Assembly: GCA_005877675.1 (NCBI GenBank) | Contig: VBNZ01000075.1 | Coordinates: 5,136-11,048 of the forward strand | Length of the DNA stretch: 5,913 nucleotides | Direction of reading: 5' to 3' | DNA from: Gammaproteobacteria bacterium | Lineage (GTDB): Bacteria > Pseudomonadota > Gammaproteobacteria > Xanthomonadales > Rhodanobacteraceae | Part shown: positions 1 to 5,913 of the stretch, piece by piece | Numbering within the stretch: the first letter of the stretch is position 1 | How the letters are laid out: each line of letters begins with the position of its first letter | The notes under the pieces: generated by a model | Database searches by the model: none | Told to the model about the DNA's origin: nothing | Seen by the model: only the letters and a program-made list of their open reading frames with translations | Made by a program: the position numbers and the translations under genes

Positions 1-1
1 C

Positions 2-460
2 GGCGAAGTGCTCGATGCCAAATTCCTCTCGAATGTTCAGCGCGAGCTGGTCGAGGACACGTTCAAGCTTTACGCGCTCGAATTGCCCAAGCCGCTGCAC
101 ACCGAACTCGTCCGCCGCGTGCAGACACTGGGCACCGGTGCAAGCATCGTCGGCGACACGATCATCCGCGGCGTGATCAAGCGCGGCGTGGGACGCGTCG
201 GCAGCGCAGTCGCACTGCGTTTCCTGCCGATCATCGGCATCGTCTCCTCAGCCGTAAGCAATGCGAGCGTGACCTATGCGATCGGCAAGCGCGCGCAGGC
301 CGTTGCAAAGCTGCGCGACCGCCCCATCACCGGCATGCCCGACGTGCTGCGCGCGTTCAGCGGCGTCGACGAGCGGCGTATCCTCGACTGGTCGGTGGAT
401 GCGGTGAAGACGTCGTTGTCGATGATGACGGACGCGCTCAAGCGGATGTTGCGGCGCTAG
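2..460 (+). CDS. C-terminal part of an EcsC/DUF697-like protein (5' end outside window)
   Basis: The reading frame is open to the left edge: codons for Gly-Glu precede a GTG at position 8. With only seven bases upstream no ribosome binding site can be judged, so I treat the gene as 5'-truncated rather than starting at that GTG. Counting from the GTG codon, residues 1-40 look amphipathic and helical. Residues 60-95 form a small-residue-rich hydrophobic segment (GRVGSAVALRFLPIIG, then an SNASVTYAIGKRA run). This resembles the 'RxxPxxGxxxxAxxNxxxTxxxGxxA' pattern of EcsC-family and DUF697 (YcjF-like) proteins, which are membrane-associated and of unclear function. A basic C-terminal tail (LKRMLRR) precedes the TAG stop. 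No other family landmark is visible. The gene ends 136 bases before the terminator of the oppositely oriented tRNA operon and is functionally unrelated to the rest of the window. That it is coding is well supported; the family name is tentative. Confidence 0.7.
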   Translation, partial: GEVLDAKFLSNVQRELVEDTFKLYALELPKPLHTELVRRVQTLGTGASIVGDTIIRGVIKRGVGRVGSAVALRFLPIIGIVSSAVSNASVTYAIGKRAQAVAKLRDRPITGMPDVLRAFSGVDERRILDWSVDAVKTSLSMMTDALKRMLRR

Positions 461-596
461 CGTACTCACGCCGAATGCGCGTGCTGCGCGTACGCACTGC
501 ATGTAATCGATCGCGGTATTCGCCAGCGCGAGCAGAACTGAAGCCCAGCGCTCGCTTGGATGAGCGATCAATGGCAAAGACAAATACGGCGCGCAA

Positions 597-621
597 ATAA
601 AAACCGGCTTGCGCCGGCTTT
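597..621 (-). terminator. Intrinsic terminator of the tRNA operon
   Basis: Read on the minus strand this is AAAGCCGGC-GCAA-GCCGGTTTTT: a GC-rich stem closed by a GNRA-type GCAA tetraloop, with one G-U pair at its base and a run of five T. It lies 17 bases past the CCA end of tRNA-Val, the right place to end that transcript. The plus strand also forms the hairpin, with a shorter T run, so it may help stop transcription arriving from the gene ending at 460. Confidence 0.85.
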
Positions 622-638
622 CATATGTGACTCATCGT

Positions 639-713
639 TGGTGGGCGGTGCAGGGATCGAACCTGCGACCCTTGCCGTGTGAAGGCAATGCTCTACCGCT
701 GAGCTAACCGCCC
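639..713 (-). tRNA. tRNA-Val (anticodon CAC)
   Basis: The minus strand folds as a complete cloverleaf. The acceptor stem GGGCGGT/ACCGCCC is perfectly paired. The D stem is GCTC/GAGC with GG in the loop. The anticodon stem TTGCC/GGCAA encloses the loop TTCACAC, giving anticodon CAC (679-681), and the T stem GCAGG/CCTGC encloses TTCGATC. The discriminator is A and the CCA end is encoded (639-641). C34 makes this the isoacceptor dedicated to GUG codons. It is the second gene of a two-tRNA transcript, 16 bases after tRNA-Thr, and is followed by the terminator at 597-621. Confidence 0.96.
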
Positions 714-729
714 GACCTGAATCGAACCG

Positions 730-805
<76 letters not shown>

Positions 806-815
806 GGGGTGCGCG

Positions 816-844
816 ATTATACGGGAGGATGGCGTTCAAGCCAA
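816..844 (-). promoter_or_regulatory. Sigma-70 promoter of the tRNA-Thr/tRNA-Val operon
   Basis: On the minus strand a perfect -10 box TATAAT (816-821) lies 17 bases from a -35-like TTGGCT (839-844; four of six bases match TTGACA). Transcription would start near 809, a few bases before the tRNA-Thr 5' end. The stretch between the -10 box and the tRNA, CGCGCACCCC, is almost all G and C. A GC-rich discriminator of this kind is typical of stable-RNA promoters under ppGpp (stringent) control; that regulation is inferred from the base composition alone. Confidence 0.8.
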
Positions 845-954
845 CTGGCCCGCCGCCAAGCCGACCTCGGATAGCGGAATTTTCTTACACGACAACGCGG
901 CATCCGCCGATCCCGCCCCTGCCCTGTCGCCGCCTAGCATGGCTGGCATCAATT

Positions 955-961
955 GGAGGGG
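955..961 (+). promoter_or_regulatory. Ribosome binding site of the FimT-like gene
   Basis: GGAGGGG lies six bases before the ATG at 968 and decides the start. An in-frame TTG at 953 overlaps this element and so cannot be the initiation codon. No convincing -35/-10 pair or sigma-54 (-24/-12) site could be picked out between the tRNA promoter and this point. Confidence 0.75.
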
Positions 962-967
962 ATCGCG

Positions 968-1522
968 ATGCACATATTGCCTAAAACGAAGCAAAGCGGC
1001 TTGACACTGGTGGAGACTATGTTCGCCGTGGCCATCGTGGCCATGCTCGCGGGATTTGCGAGCAGCAGTGTCTCGGCGGCGGTGCAAGCCGCCCACAGCA
1101 GCAGCGGATTGAGCAGCCTGATTGCTGCGCTCACGCGCGCGCGCAGTAGCGCGGCTAATCTTGCTGTCGATGTCGTGCTCTGCCCAAGCCGCGATGGTGC
1201 GAGCTGCAGCGCTGGCGACCACTGGGAAAGCGGCTGGATAGCCTTCGCAGCCACGCATAGCGGCAGCGACCGTACAAGCGACGAGCCGATCCTGCTGCGC
1301 CAGCAGGCGCTGGCGCCCAAGGTTCACTTGGTCACCAGCGCGGGGCGCACGCGCATCCGTTTTCAGCCCAGTGGCGGCAACGCCGGCAGTAACGCAACCT
1401 TTACGCTATGCGACGGGCGCGGGTCGACGAAGGCGACAGCGTATGCGATGGCCAACAACGGCAATTTGCATTCGACTACACCGGATGCTGCCTATGTCGC
1501 TGATGCGTGCGCGGGAATCTAA
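968..1522 (+). CDS. GspH/FimT-type minor pseudopilin of the type IV pilus
   Basis: This 184-residue protein has a class III (prepilin) signal. A short basic leader ends at Gly11, and PilD-type peptidase should cut before Leu12. Glu16 is the conserved Glu at mature position 5, followed by a hydrophobic helix (residues 17-39) that anchors the subunit in the inner membrane before pilus assembly. The rest fits the GspH/FimT domain: VVLCPSRDG (69-77) with a second Cys at 80, then W-ESGWIAF (86-93), IRFQPSG (130-136), TLCDGRG (146-152) and a last Cys at 181. The four cysteines could form two disulfides in the periplasm. Mature position 1 is Leu rather than the usual Phe/Met. Size and motifs match FimT/FimU, minor pilins that help prime pilus assembly and, in FimT of some naturally competent species, bind DNA. 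I cannot separate FimT from FimU here. It faces the minus-strand pilin genes and so must be transcribed separately. Confidence 0.9.
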   Translation: MHILPKTKQSGLTLVETMFAVAIVAMLAGFASSSVSAAVQAAHSSSGLSSLIAALTRARSSAANLAVDVVLCPSRDGASCSAGDHWESGWIAFAATHSGSDRTSDEPILLRQQALAPKVHLVTSAGRTRIRFQPSGGNAGSNATFTLCDGRGSTKATAYAMANNGNLHSTTPDAAYVADACAGI

Positions 1523-1530
1523 TGTCTTTG

Positions 1531-1557
1531 GAAGCCCGCCAAAGCTTGGCGGGCTTC
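1531..1557. terminator. Hairpin between convergent pilin genes, likely bidirectional terminator
   Basis: A perfect 12-bp inverted repeat, GAAGCCCGCCAA / TTGGCGGGCTTC, is separated by three bases. It starts 8 bases after the stop of the FimT-like gene and lies 13 bases after the stop (1571) of the minus-strand PilV-like frame. Neither side has a long T run (TTCTTG on the plus strand, mixed bases on the minus). It is therefore a strong hairpin with a weak tract, and its exact mode of termination is uncertain. Its placement between convergent ends supports the terminator reading. Confidence 0.75.
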
Positions 1558-1570
1558 TTGCTGAACGCGC

Positions 1571-2014
1571 TTATTGTGTGCAGGTACCCGCGGTATAGGT
1601 GCAGTTCTTGCCATTGTTATTACAGCCACCACAAGTACCCGCGACGGTGTAACTGTTCGCCGAGTCCTGTGCAAACGTAATCGTAAGCTTATCCGGGCTA
1701 CTCAAAGTGGTGCTCGAAAACCCGGCAAAAACCGGCGACGCGTTGGCAATAGGCACGGTAATTACACTGCTTACCTTCAACCCCTTGGAATCCGAGGTGG
1801 AAATGGAAAGGTTTGAAGCATTCAACGTGTTGCTGCCCAACGTAATGCTGCTAGGTGTGTAGACCTTGCATTGCGTTTGTACTTCGCCGGTGCAGCCGGT
1901 AACGTTGCCGCCTGTAGTCGCACTGCCTTTGACCTGCGCGTTGTAATTTGCCACGGTCACGTCCAGTCCCACCGGCGCTGTTGTTGTGGGTGTTGCCGAC
2001 AACGGTGTACACGA
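1571..2014 (-). pseudogene. C-terminal part of the PilV-like protein, displaced into another frame
   Basis: From about position 2000 down to the TAA at 1571 the coding signal sits one base out of register with the PilV-like gene upstream. About 140 residues read as good protein: TAPVGLDVTVANYNAQVKG, then two nearby cysteines, a Ser/Thr-rich stretch, LTITFAQDSANSYTVAGT and a cysteine-rich tail with CGGC, NGKNC and a final CTQ. This matches the Thr/Ser/Asn-rich, probably beta-stranded style of the upstream gene. It has no credible start of its own: the first possible codon is a TTG at 2002 with no ribosome binding site, and an in-frame TGA lies at 2015-2017. I read it as the true C-terminus, cut off by a single extra base in this sequence. 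Confidence 0.7.
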
Positions 2015-4190
2015 TCACATAGCTGCCGCTCGAACCGGTTTGACACGTGCTCGTCGTTCCGCTGCTGGTGGTTCCTAGTGTCGTAGTGCCTGCCCAGGTA
2101 ATCGTAGGCGCCGAAGTAGAGCCGTATTGAGCGATCTGCGGCAATCCCGACAAGGCAAAATCAAAATAAACGGGATTGCCATTGCCGTTGCCACCACCGC
2201 CGGAGTTATTGTTTTTGAAGGTGAATTGCTGTGGCGCCGTAAGCGCACTTTGATCCTCGGTGTTGATTGACGCATTACTCAGCACGCCGGTCACGGCCGA
2301 ATTCGAGAAACCCATTGTCGCGTGGGCATTGCCACTATCGTTGTTTGCAGCCGTCGAGAGCGCATTCACCGCGCCACGCAGCGGCGCGCCATCGGTGGCA
2401 ACACCGGTAACTGCATTGTTTGAAACCGTTATGATTCTAGCGCCGCCGGAGTCCGTACCCCATGCTGCCAACTCCGTAAGATTGATCGTCGTAAACGGCA
2501 CAAACGGAAACACGCAATCGTTGAGTGTATTGCCGGTAGTGATGGTGCAGTTCGCTATGGCTTTGTTGATGGTCTGCACCGCCAACGGTTCAAGATGGTC
2601 GATATAGAACCCTCGCGCGTGCAGATAGCGATAGTCTGTAGGCGAAGTGGTGTAAGTGATATCGATATTCGTCGGTGAGTTCAACCCTTTGCTTGCCCAG
2701 AGCGCGGCAGCATCGGTGAGCGTGCCACCACTTTTTGCCGTCGGCGAGCCGTTCGCGGGAAGATCGAATGGAAAGCTGCTCGCTGTAATCACGGTCGATG
2801 TACCCGTAAGTTTCTCACCCAGGTACGTAGTAACGAAAGTGGAGTAGTTGGTCTTCGCGGTCGAAGTAGGTGTCGGACTGCTCGCGGTATTGCTCGAGGT
2901 CGAATCCGTAGGCACTTTGGCATTGGCCGCCGTATCGGTTGCAAGGAGGCCAAAGAAATAATCCTGCATGTCCGTCGCAACGGAATATTGACCGTTGACG
3001 CGAATCAGACGACATGCATTGACGTAGCTCGCCGTGCTGGAATTGAATGCCGTGCTGCCACTCGTGGAAGGCGCGGCGGCGACTGTTGTCAGCTGATTGC
3101 TGGAGTCGTAACCCCAATGGTCATAATCGGTGTTCCACGGATTGAACAGCACGCCGTCCTTTCCGGCCGTCGTATCCACGACGGCATCGCTGGTCGTATC
3201 GTTGCGATCACGGCAGCAGATGTCGCAGAACTCATCCTGCGTTGCACTGTACGCCGAGTCAGCTCCCAGGTTGGTAAAATTGAAGCTGGTTTTTGCAGGC
3301 GTGGAATATTGCGTGCCGTTCCAATAGGTGGGACGAAACGGCTGCGCAAACACGTTCGTCGTATCGGTCACGCCTGCGCCGTACTTGCAACGGCAGCCGA
3401 CTACGCGCGTGTCCACTTGCTGCTGAATCTGCACCTGATTGGCGTTGCCATTGACCGTCGTTGGATTGTTGTACGTGAGCACGTTGAACGATACGCCTGC
3501 AAGCGTCTGGGTCTTCGTACCGAGGATCTCGGGCTTTGGGTTGGTCGCTGCGGTACTGGCGTTCGGATCGATCGCGATCGGTATCACGCCAGGTGTGTAA
3601 TCAGGACGGAACTGGTGAACGGTCGGAGTGATCGTACTCGACGTTGACAATGGATTTGCCGTATCGAGGCCATTGTTCTGATCGACCGATGTAATGCCGG
3701 CGATCGTCGACAGCTTCAAACTGCGCGACTGGCCAAGAGCATCCGTCCACGATGTCGTCACATTCATCTCCTTATATTCAGGAGTTGAACCGCTGAGATA
3801 ATCGGTGGGTTTAGTGGTCGAGAAACCCGTGCCGCTCCCGTAATAATGGGATACGCCTATGGCGGTAGACACGCCGCTGATTCCGACCGCATTTTGCAAA
3901 GCGGTAGCCGCCGCCTTCTGCGCGGTAGTCCCGCTGGAAGCCGTGATCGTCGTCGTGCCGTCGGTGATTCCGGTAAACCCGGAGGCACGCAACTGATCAA
4001 TGAGCCCCTCGGCGTAAGCCGCTACCTGGCCGCGAGCACGTGCGTCGGACGCGTTACGCGTCACCGCGCCTTGCAACGCAGCGAGCGCAAGCAATCCGGT
4101 CGCCAGCACTACGATCGCTACCAGCACGTCGATCATCGAAAAACCGCGACTGCGACGGGCCACAACATGTCCTGCACGAATGAGCTTCAT
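1851..4190 (-). CDS. pilV: Very large PilV-like type IV pilus minor pilin, frameshifted near its 3' end
   Basis: The start is ATG at 4190, with GGAG eight bases before it and 13 bases after the PilX-like stop. The prepilin leader ends RRSRG16, and cutting before Phe17 gives FSMID then a hydrophobic helix (VLVAIVVLATGLLALAALQ). This is the PilV pattern, except that mature position 5 is Asp21, not Glu. An ordinary PilV core appears complete by about residue 168 (SWTDALGQSRSLKLS at 147-161). Some 600 further residues follow in frame: CRC at 266-268, CDICCRDRND at 322-331, a Gly/Asn linker at 660-673, then a beta-rich segment ending near SYVIVYTVVG. PilV usually has under 250 residues. As written, the frame runs on through Arg/Gln-rich nonsense to 1851 (779 residues). 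If the frame break is repaired the product has about 872 residues and ends at 1571. Expected role: tip or priming minor pilin, with the extension exposed outside the cell. The family call rests on the N-terminus; the extension is unrecognised. Confidence 0.82.
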   Translation of the reverse strand: MKLIRAGHVVARRSRGFSMIDVLVAIVVLATGLLALAALQGAVTRNASDARARGQVAAYAEGLIDQLRASGFTGITDGTTTITASSGTTAQKAAATALQNAVGISGVSTAIGVSHYYGSGTGFSTTKPTDYLSGSTPEYKEMNVTTSWTDALGQSRSLKLSTIAGITSVDQNNGLDTANPLSTSSTITPTVHQFRPDYTPGVIPIAIDPNASTAATNPKPEILGTKTQTLAGVSFNVLTYNNPTTVNGNANQVQIQQQVDTRVVGCRCKYGAGVTDTTNVFAQPFRPTYWNGTQYSTPAKTSFNFTNLGADSAYSATQDEFCDICCRDRNDTTSDAVVDTTAGKDGVLFNPWNTDYDHWGYDSSNQLTTVAAAPSTSGSTAFNSSTASYVNACRLIRVNGQYSVATDMQDYFFGLLATDTAANAKVPTDSTSSNTASSPTPTSTAKTNYSTFVTTYLGEKLTGTSTVITASSFPFDLPANGSPTAKSGGTLTDAAALWASKGLNSPTNIDITYTTSPTDYRYLHARGFYIDHLEPLAVQTINKAIANCTITTGNTLNDCVFPFVPFTTINLTELAAWGTDSGGARIITVSNNAVTGVATDGAPLRGAVNALSTAANNDSGNAHATMGFSNSAVTGVLSNASINTEDQSALTAPQQFTFKNNNSGGGGNGNGNPVYFDFALSGLPQIAQYGSTSAPTITWAGTTTLGTTSSGTTSTCQTGSSGSYVIVYTVVGNTHNNSAGGTGRDRGKLQRAGQRQCDYRRQRYRLHRRSTNAMQGLHT
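1985..2014 (-). other. Likely frameshift site in the PilV-like gene
   Basis: Upstream of here the PilV frame is convincing (SGSYVIVYTVVG); downstream, coding style appears one base later (TPTTTAPVGLDV). The new frame has a stop (TGA) at 2015-2017, so the switch must lie below that point. The upstream frame turns Arg/Gln-rich soon after 1985. The repaired length from 4190 to 1571 is 2620 bases, one more than a multiple of three, which fits one surplus base. The CCC at 1988-1990 on the minus strand, beside an ACA/CAA-rich repeat, is a plausible slip point but is not proven. Confidence 0.65.
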
Positions 4191-4198
4191 GGCATCGT

Positions 4199-4202
4199 CT
4201 CC
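4199..4202 (-). promoter_or_regulatory. Ribosome binding site of the PilV-like gene
   Basis: GGAG on the minus strand is eight bases before ATG 4190 and directly follows the TGA (4204-4206) of the PilX-like gene. It decides the start. The in-frame upstream start at 4250 would lie inside the PilX-like gene and add residues before the prepilin leader. The tight spacing suggests cotranscription and perhaps translational coupling. Confidence 0.7.
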
Positions 4203-4203
4203 G

Positions 4204-5913
4204 TCAATACGCAAACCGGTCAGTCCAGGCGCCTGGAACCGAACTGGCAAGGTTAAGCTGGGCTTCGCCGGCGAGGTTGTTCAATACCTGGCCCGAGTAG
4301 ATGATCGAAGAGGTACCGTTGATTTTGCTCACCGTGCCGTGCACGATCACGGCGCCGTAGACCGCCGCTCCCGCATCGGAGTTGAATGTGCCGCCAACGG
4401 TGCTTGAAGCTCCTGTGGTCGGATCGAGTTTTTGCGTACTCGGGTTACCCGGATCGCCGTAATAGGCCGGCCGCACATATAGCATCCCGAATAACCGCCC
4501 CTGCATCGTCGTTGACCCGTCCTCGACCAACAACACAGGATTGTCGACAGTGCCCACCTGCTTATTGCTGCCGATGCCACAGCCCTGTTGATCCCAGACA
4601 ATGCCATATGCGCTGCCCTTAAGACGCGAAGTGCTCACGGAATCGTTCAAGACAGCCGCACAAGTCGTTATTCGCGGATCGCCCGACAGATACGCGGCGG
4701 CGGCATTGGTTGTGGTTGGTATGATGAACGTCGCTTTTTGATACAGATACGCCTCATCCGCGCCCATCGTCACGCCTTTGTAGCTTCCCCGCATGCGGGA
4801 TTCGCAGAATCCATCTGAATCGTTGTCCTGCCAGGCTTGCTGCGGAAACACGTAGTTGAACAAATCGCAGGGAAACTCCCCTTGCTGAACATTGAGATTC
4901 GGTTTGCAAGAAGTTGTTACGGTACTCGTGCATTGAACGGTCGCATCGACATCAAGAATATCGATGCCCTGCTGCTGCTTGTTGCCCGAATCCGTGTACG
5001 AAAGCGATGACGTGCAATTGCAGGTGTCGCAAGTGATGATCTTGGTCTTCGATCCCTCGTAAATCGGCGTGGCGTTTCCTTTCTGATCGCGGATAAAACC
5101 GTCGAGATAGCAGGTATTGGGCGTGCCGGTCTTGGATGCGTCGAGACGCGTCCATACCGAAATCGGTACCCCGGGGCCACCCGAATTCGCGTTCGTTACG
5201 ATCTGCAGGTTACCGGTCGCGTCGATCGTTCCACTCGCCATGATAGGCGGCGCATTGGCTGGCGCATTGATCGACGTACTCACACCCATCATCGTGGACA
5301 GCGTGGTGCTCGCGCTCTCAGAGGGTATAGCGGCCGTGCCCACCAGCGTGACGATCTTTACATTCGATGCCTTGGTCGGATCGGATGTGCACTCCGTGGG
5401 TGGCGTTGGAACGGTCGTCGTCGGCACTGTTTTTTTAACCAGGCACAATAACGCGCCCACGCCGTAGTTGACGGTATACCCGTTGCTGACCGTCGCGCCT
5501 GATGTCGATGTGGAGTTGATCAACCTATCGAGCGGCAGCGAACGCTTGTCCAATGTGTCGCCGGTACTGGTGTTGCCGTTGACGTCGTATCCGGCGCCAC
5601 CGATGTAGTAATACATATTGCTTCTACGCACGGTGGATACGCCCAGTGAATCCGGGGCGCAGGTTGTTGTTCCGGCCCCCGTCGCACAGCGCGGCATGGA
5701 GCCGCATGGGAACGACGTATCCGTATCCGTACATTGCGCCCAAAGTGCCGTGTTGGTTGGATCTAACACAGTCGTTTCGTTGAGCTTGATGTACTCCATG
5801 CCCTGCGATAGCGCTGCTTCCGCTGCCTGCTGTACGAGGCGCGCGCGCACATCGGCAGCCGAAGCGCGCTGCTCGAAAAGGCCCACGTTTACCGCGAACA
5901 GCGCGAGCAACGA
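4204..5913 (-). CDS. pilX: Large PilX-like type IV pilus minor pilin (5' end outside window)
   Basis: The frame is open to the right edge; the first visible residues, SLLALFAVNVGLFEQRASAA, are the end of the N-terminal membrane helix. Next comes VQQAAEAALSQGMEYI, the signature of PilX N-terminal domains. The PilD cleavage site lies beyond the window. At least 569 residues are present, whereas classic PilX has about 200. The middle is Thr/Ser-rich with many cysteines, including CDTCNC (5014-5031). The C-terminal part has PCDLFNYVF, an acidic DNDSDGFCE loop (4801-4827) like a calcium-binding DxDxDG site, then NPVLLVEDG, a GRLFGMLYVR strand and AAVYGAVIVHGTV, a repeating pattern suggesting stacked beta strands. 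I have seen this layout in long PilX-type proteins of Xanthomonadales (recalled, not searched). Role: minor pilin priming assembly with PilV/PilW and a PilY1-type tip protein. The PilV-like gene follows after 13 bases. Confidence 0.85.
   Translation of the reverse strand, partial: SLLALFAVNVGLFEQRASAADVRARLVQQAAEAALSQGMEYIKLNETTVLDPTNTALWAQCTDTDTSFPCGSMPRCATGAGTTTCAPDSLGVSTVRRSNMYYYIGGAGYDVNGNTSTGDTLDKRSLPLDRLINSTSTSGATVSNGYTVNYGVGALLCLVKKTVPTTTVPTPPTECTSDPTKASNVKIVTLVGTAAIPSESASTTLSTMMGVSTSINAPANAPPIMASGTIDATGNLQIVTNANSGGPGVPISVWTRLDASKTGTPNTCYLDGFIRDQKGNATPIYEGSKTKIITCDTCNCTSSLSYTDSGNKQQQGIDILDVDATVQCTSTVTTSCKPNLNVQQGEFPCDLFNYVFPQQAWQDNDSDGFCESRMRGSYKGVTMGADEAYLYQKATFIIPTTTNAAAAYLSGDPRITTCAAVLNDSVSTSRLKGSAYGIVWDQQGCGIGSNKQVGTVDNPVLLVEDGSTTMQGRLFGMLYVRPAYYGDPGNPSTQKLDPTTGASSTVGGTFNSDAGAAVYGAVIVHGTVSKINGTSSIIYSGQVLNNLAGEAQLNLASSVPGAWTDRFAY

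Noticed and set aside
461..596. Small inverted repeats between the EcsC-like gene and the terminator (GCGTAC/GTACGC, CGCTC/GAGCG)
   Set aside because: Five- or six-base arms with mismatched flanks are expected by chance in GC-rich DNA; no RNA gene or promoter could be supported here.
930..960. A sigma-54 promoter (TGGC...) in front of the FimT-like gene
   Set aside because: TGGC occurs at 941-944 and 945-948, but there is no GC ten bases after the GG in either case, and the elements would run into the ribosome binding site.
836..1327. Minus-strand open frames opposite the FimT-like gene
   Set aside because: They mirror a gene with clear prepilin and GspH features and a good ribosome binding site; the minus translations are Ala/Arg-rich with no recognisable motif.
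1985..2014. Programmed +1 ribosomal frameshifting to explain the split PilV-like gene
   Set aside because: No in-frame CCC slippery codon, no Shine-Dalgarno-like stimulator and no stop at the slip point (the upstream frame stays open to 1851). A surplus base is simpler, though only reads can settle it.
2988..3647. A 219-residue plus-strand open frame inside the PilV-like gene
   Set aside because: Arg/Val/Ile-rich with no domain pattern, lying opposite a continuous and convincing minus-strand pilin frame; an antisense shadow.
3846..4256. Plus-strand open frame across the PilX/PilV junction
   Set aside because: It covers the prepilin leader and ribosome binding site of the minus-strand gene; composition is Arg/Ser-rich without motifs.

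Overview
The window reads as a chromosomal segment of a GC-rich gammaproteobacterium. Both tRNA genes encode their CCA end, and there are several type IV pilus minor pilins. The long PilX-like protein, whose C-terminal half has the 'NPVLLVEDG...GMLYVR' pattern, suggests the Lysobacterales/Xanthomonadales (for example Rhodanobacteraceae). That placement is inference from protein style, not from a marker gene.

Layout: (1) The end of a plus-strand gene (to 460) for an EcsC/DUF697-like protein with a small-residue-rich hydrophobic segment. (2) A two-gene tRNA operon on the minus strand, tRNA-Thr(CGT) then tRNA-Val(CAC). It has a good sigma-70 promoter (816-844) and a strong intrinsic terminator (597-621). 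(3) A plus-strand GspH/FimT-type pseudopilin gene (968-1522). (4) A 27-nt hairpin (1531-1557) between convergent genes. (5) From 1571 to the right edge, a minus-strand pair of very large minor pilins. The PilX-like gene (its start lies outside the window) is followed after 13 bases by a PilV-like gene.

The three pilin genes probably supply minor pilins for one type IV pilus: FimT/FimU, PilX and PilV types prime assembly and form the tip. The two minus-strand genes have operon spacing; the FimT-like gene is transcribed towards them and must have its own promoter. No pilW, pilY1 or pilE is visible, so the operon probably begins upstream, beyond position 5913.

Most worth attention: the PilV-like protein has a normal pilin core of about 168 residues followed by about 700 extra residues. 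It has Asp instead of the conserved Glu at mature position 5. Its coding frame breaks near 1985-2014, so the last 140 or so residues lie in another frame. Both large pilins carry unusual cysteine clusters, and the PilX-like one has an Asp-rich loop resembling a calcium site. I see no CRISPR array, insertion sequence, phage gene or defence system.
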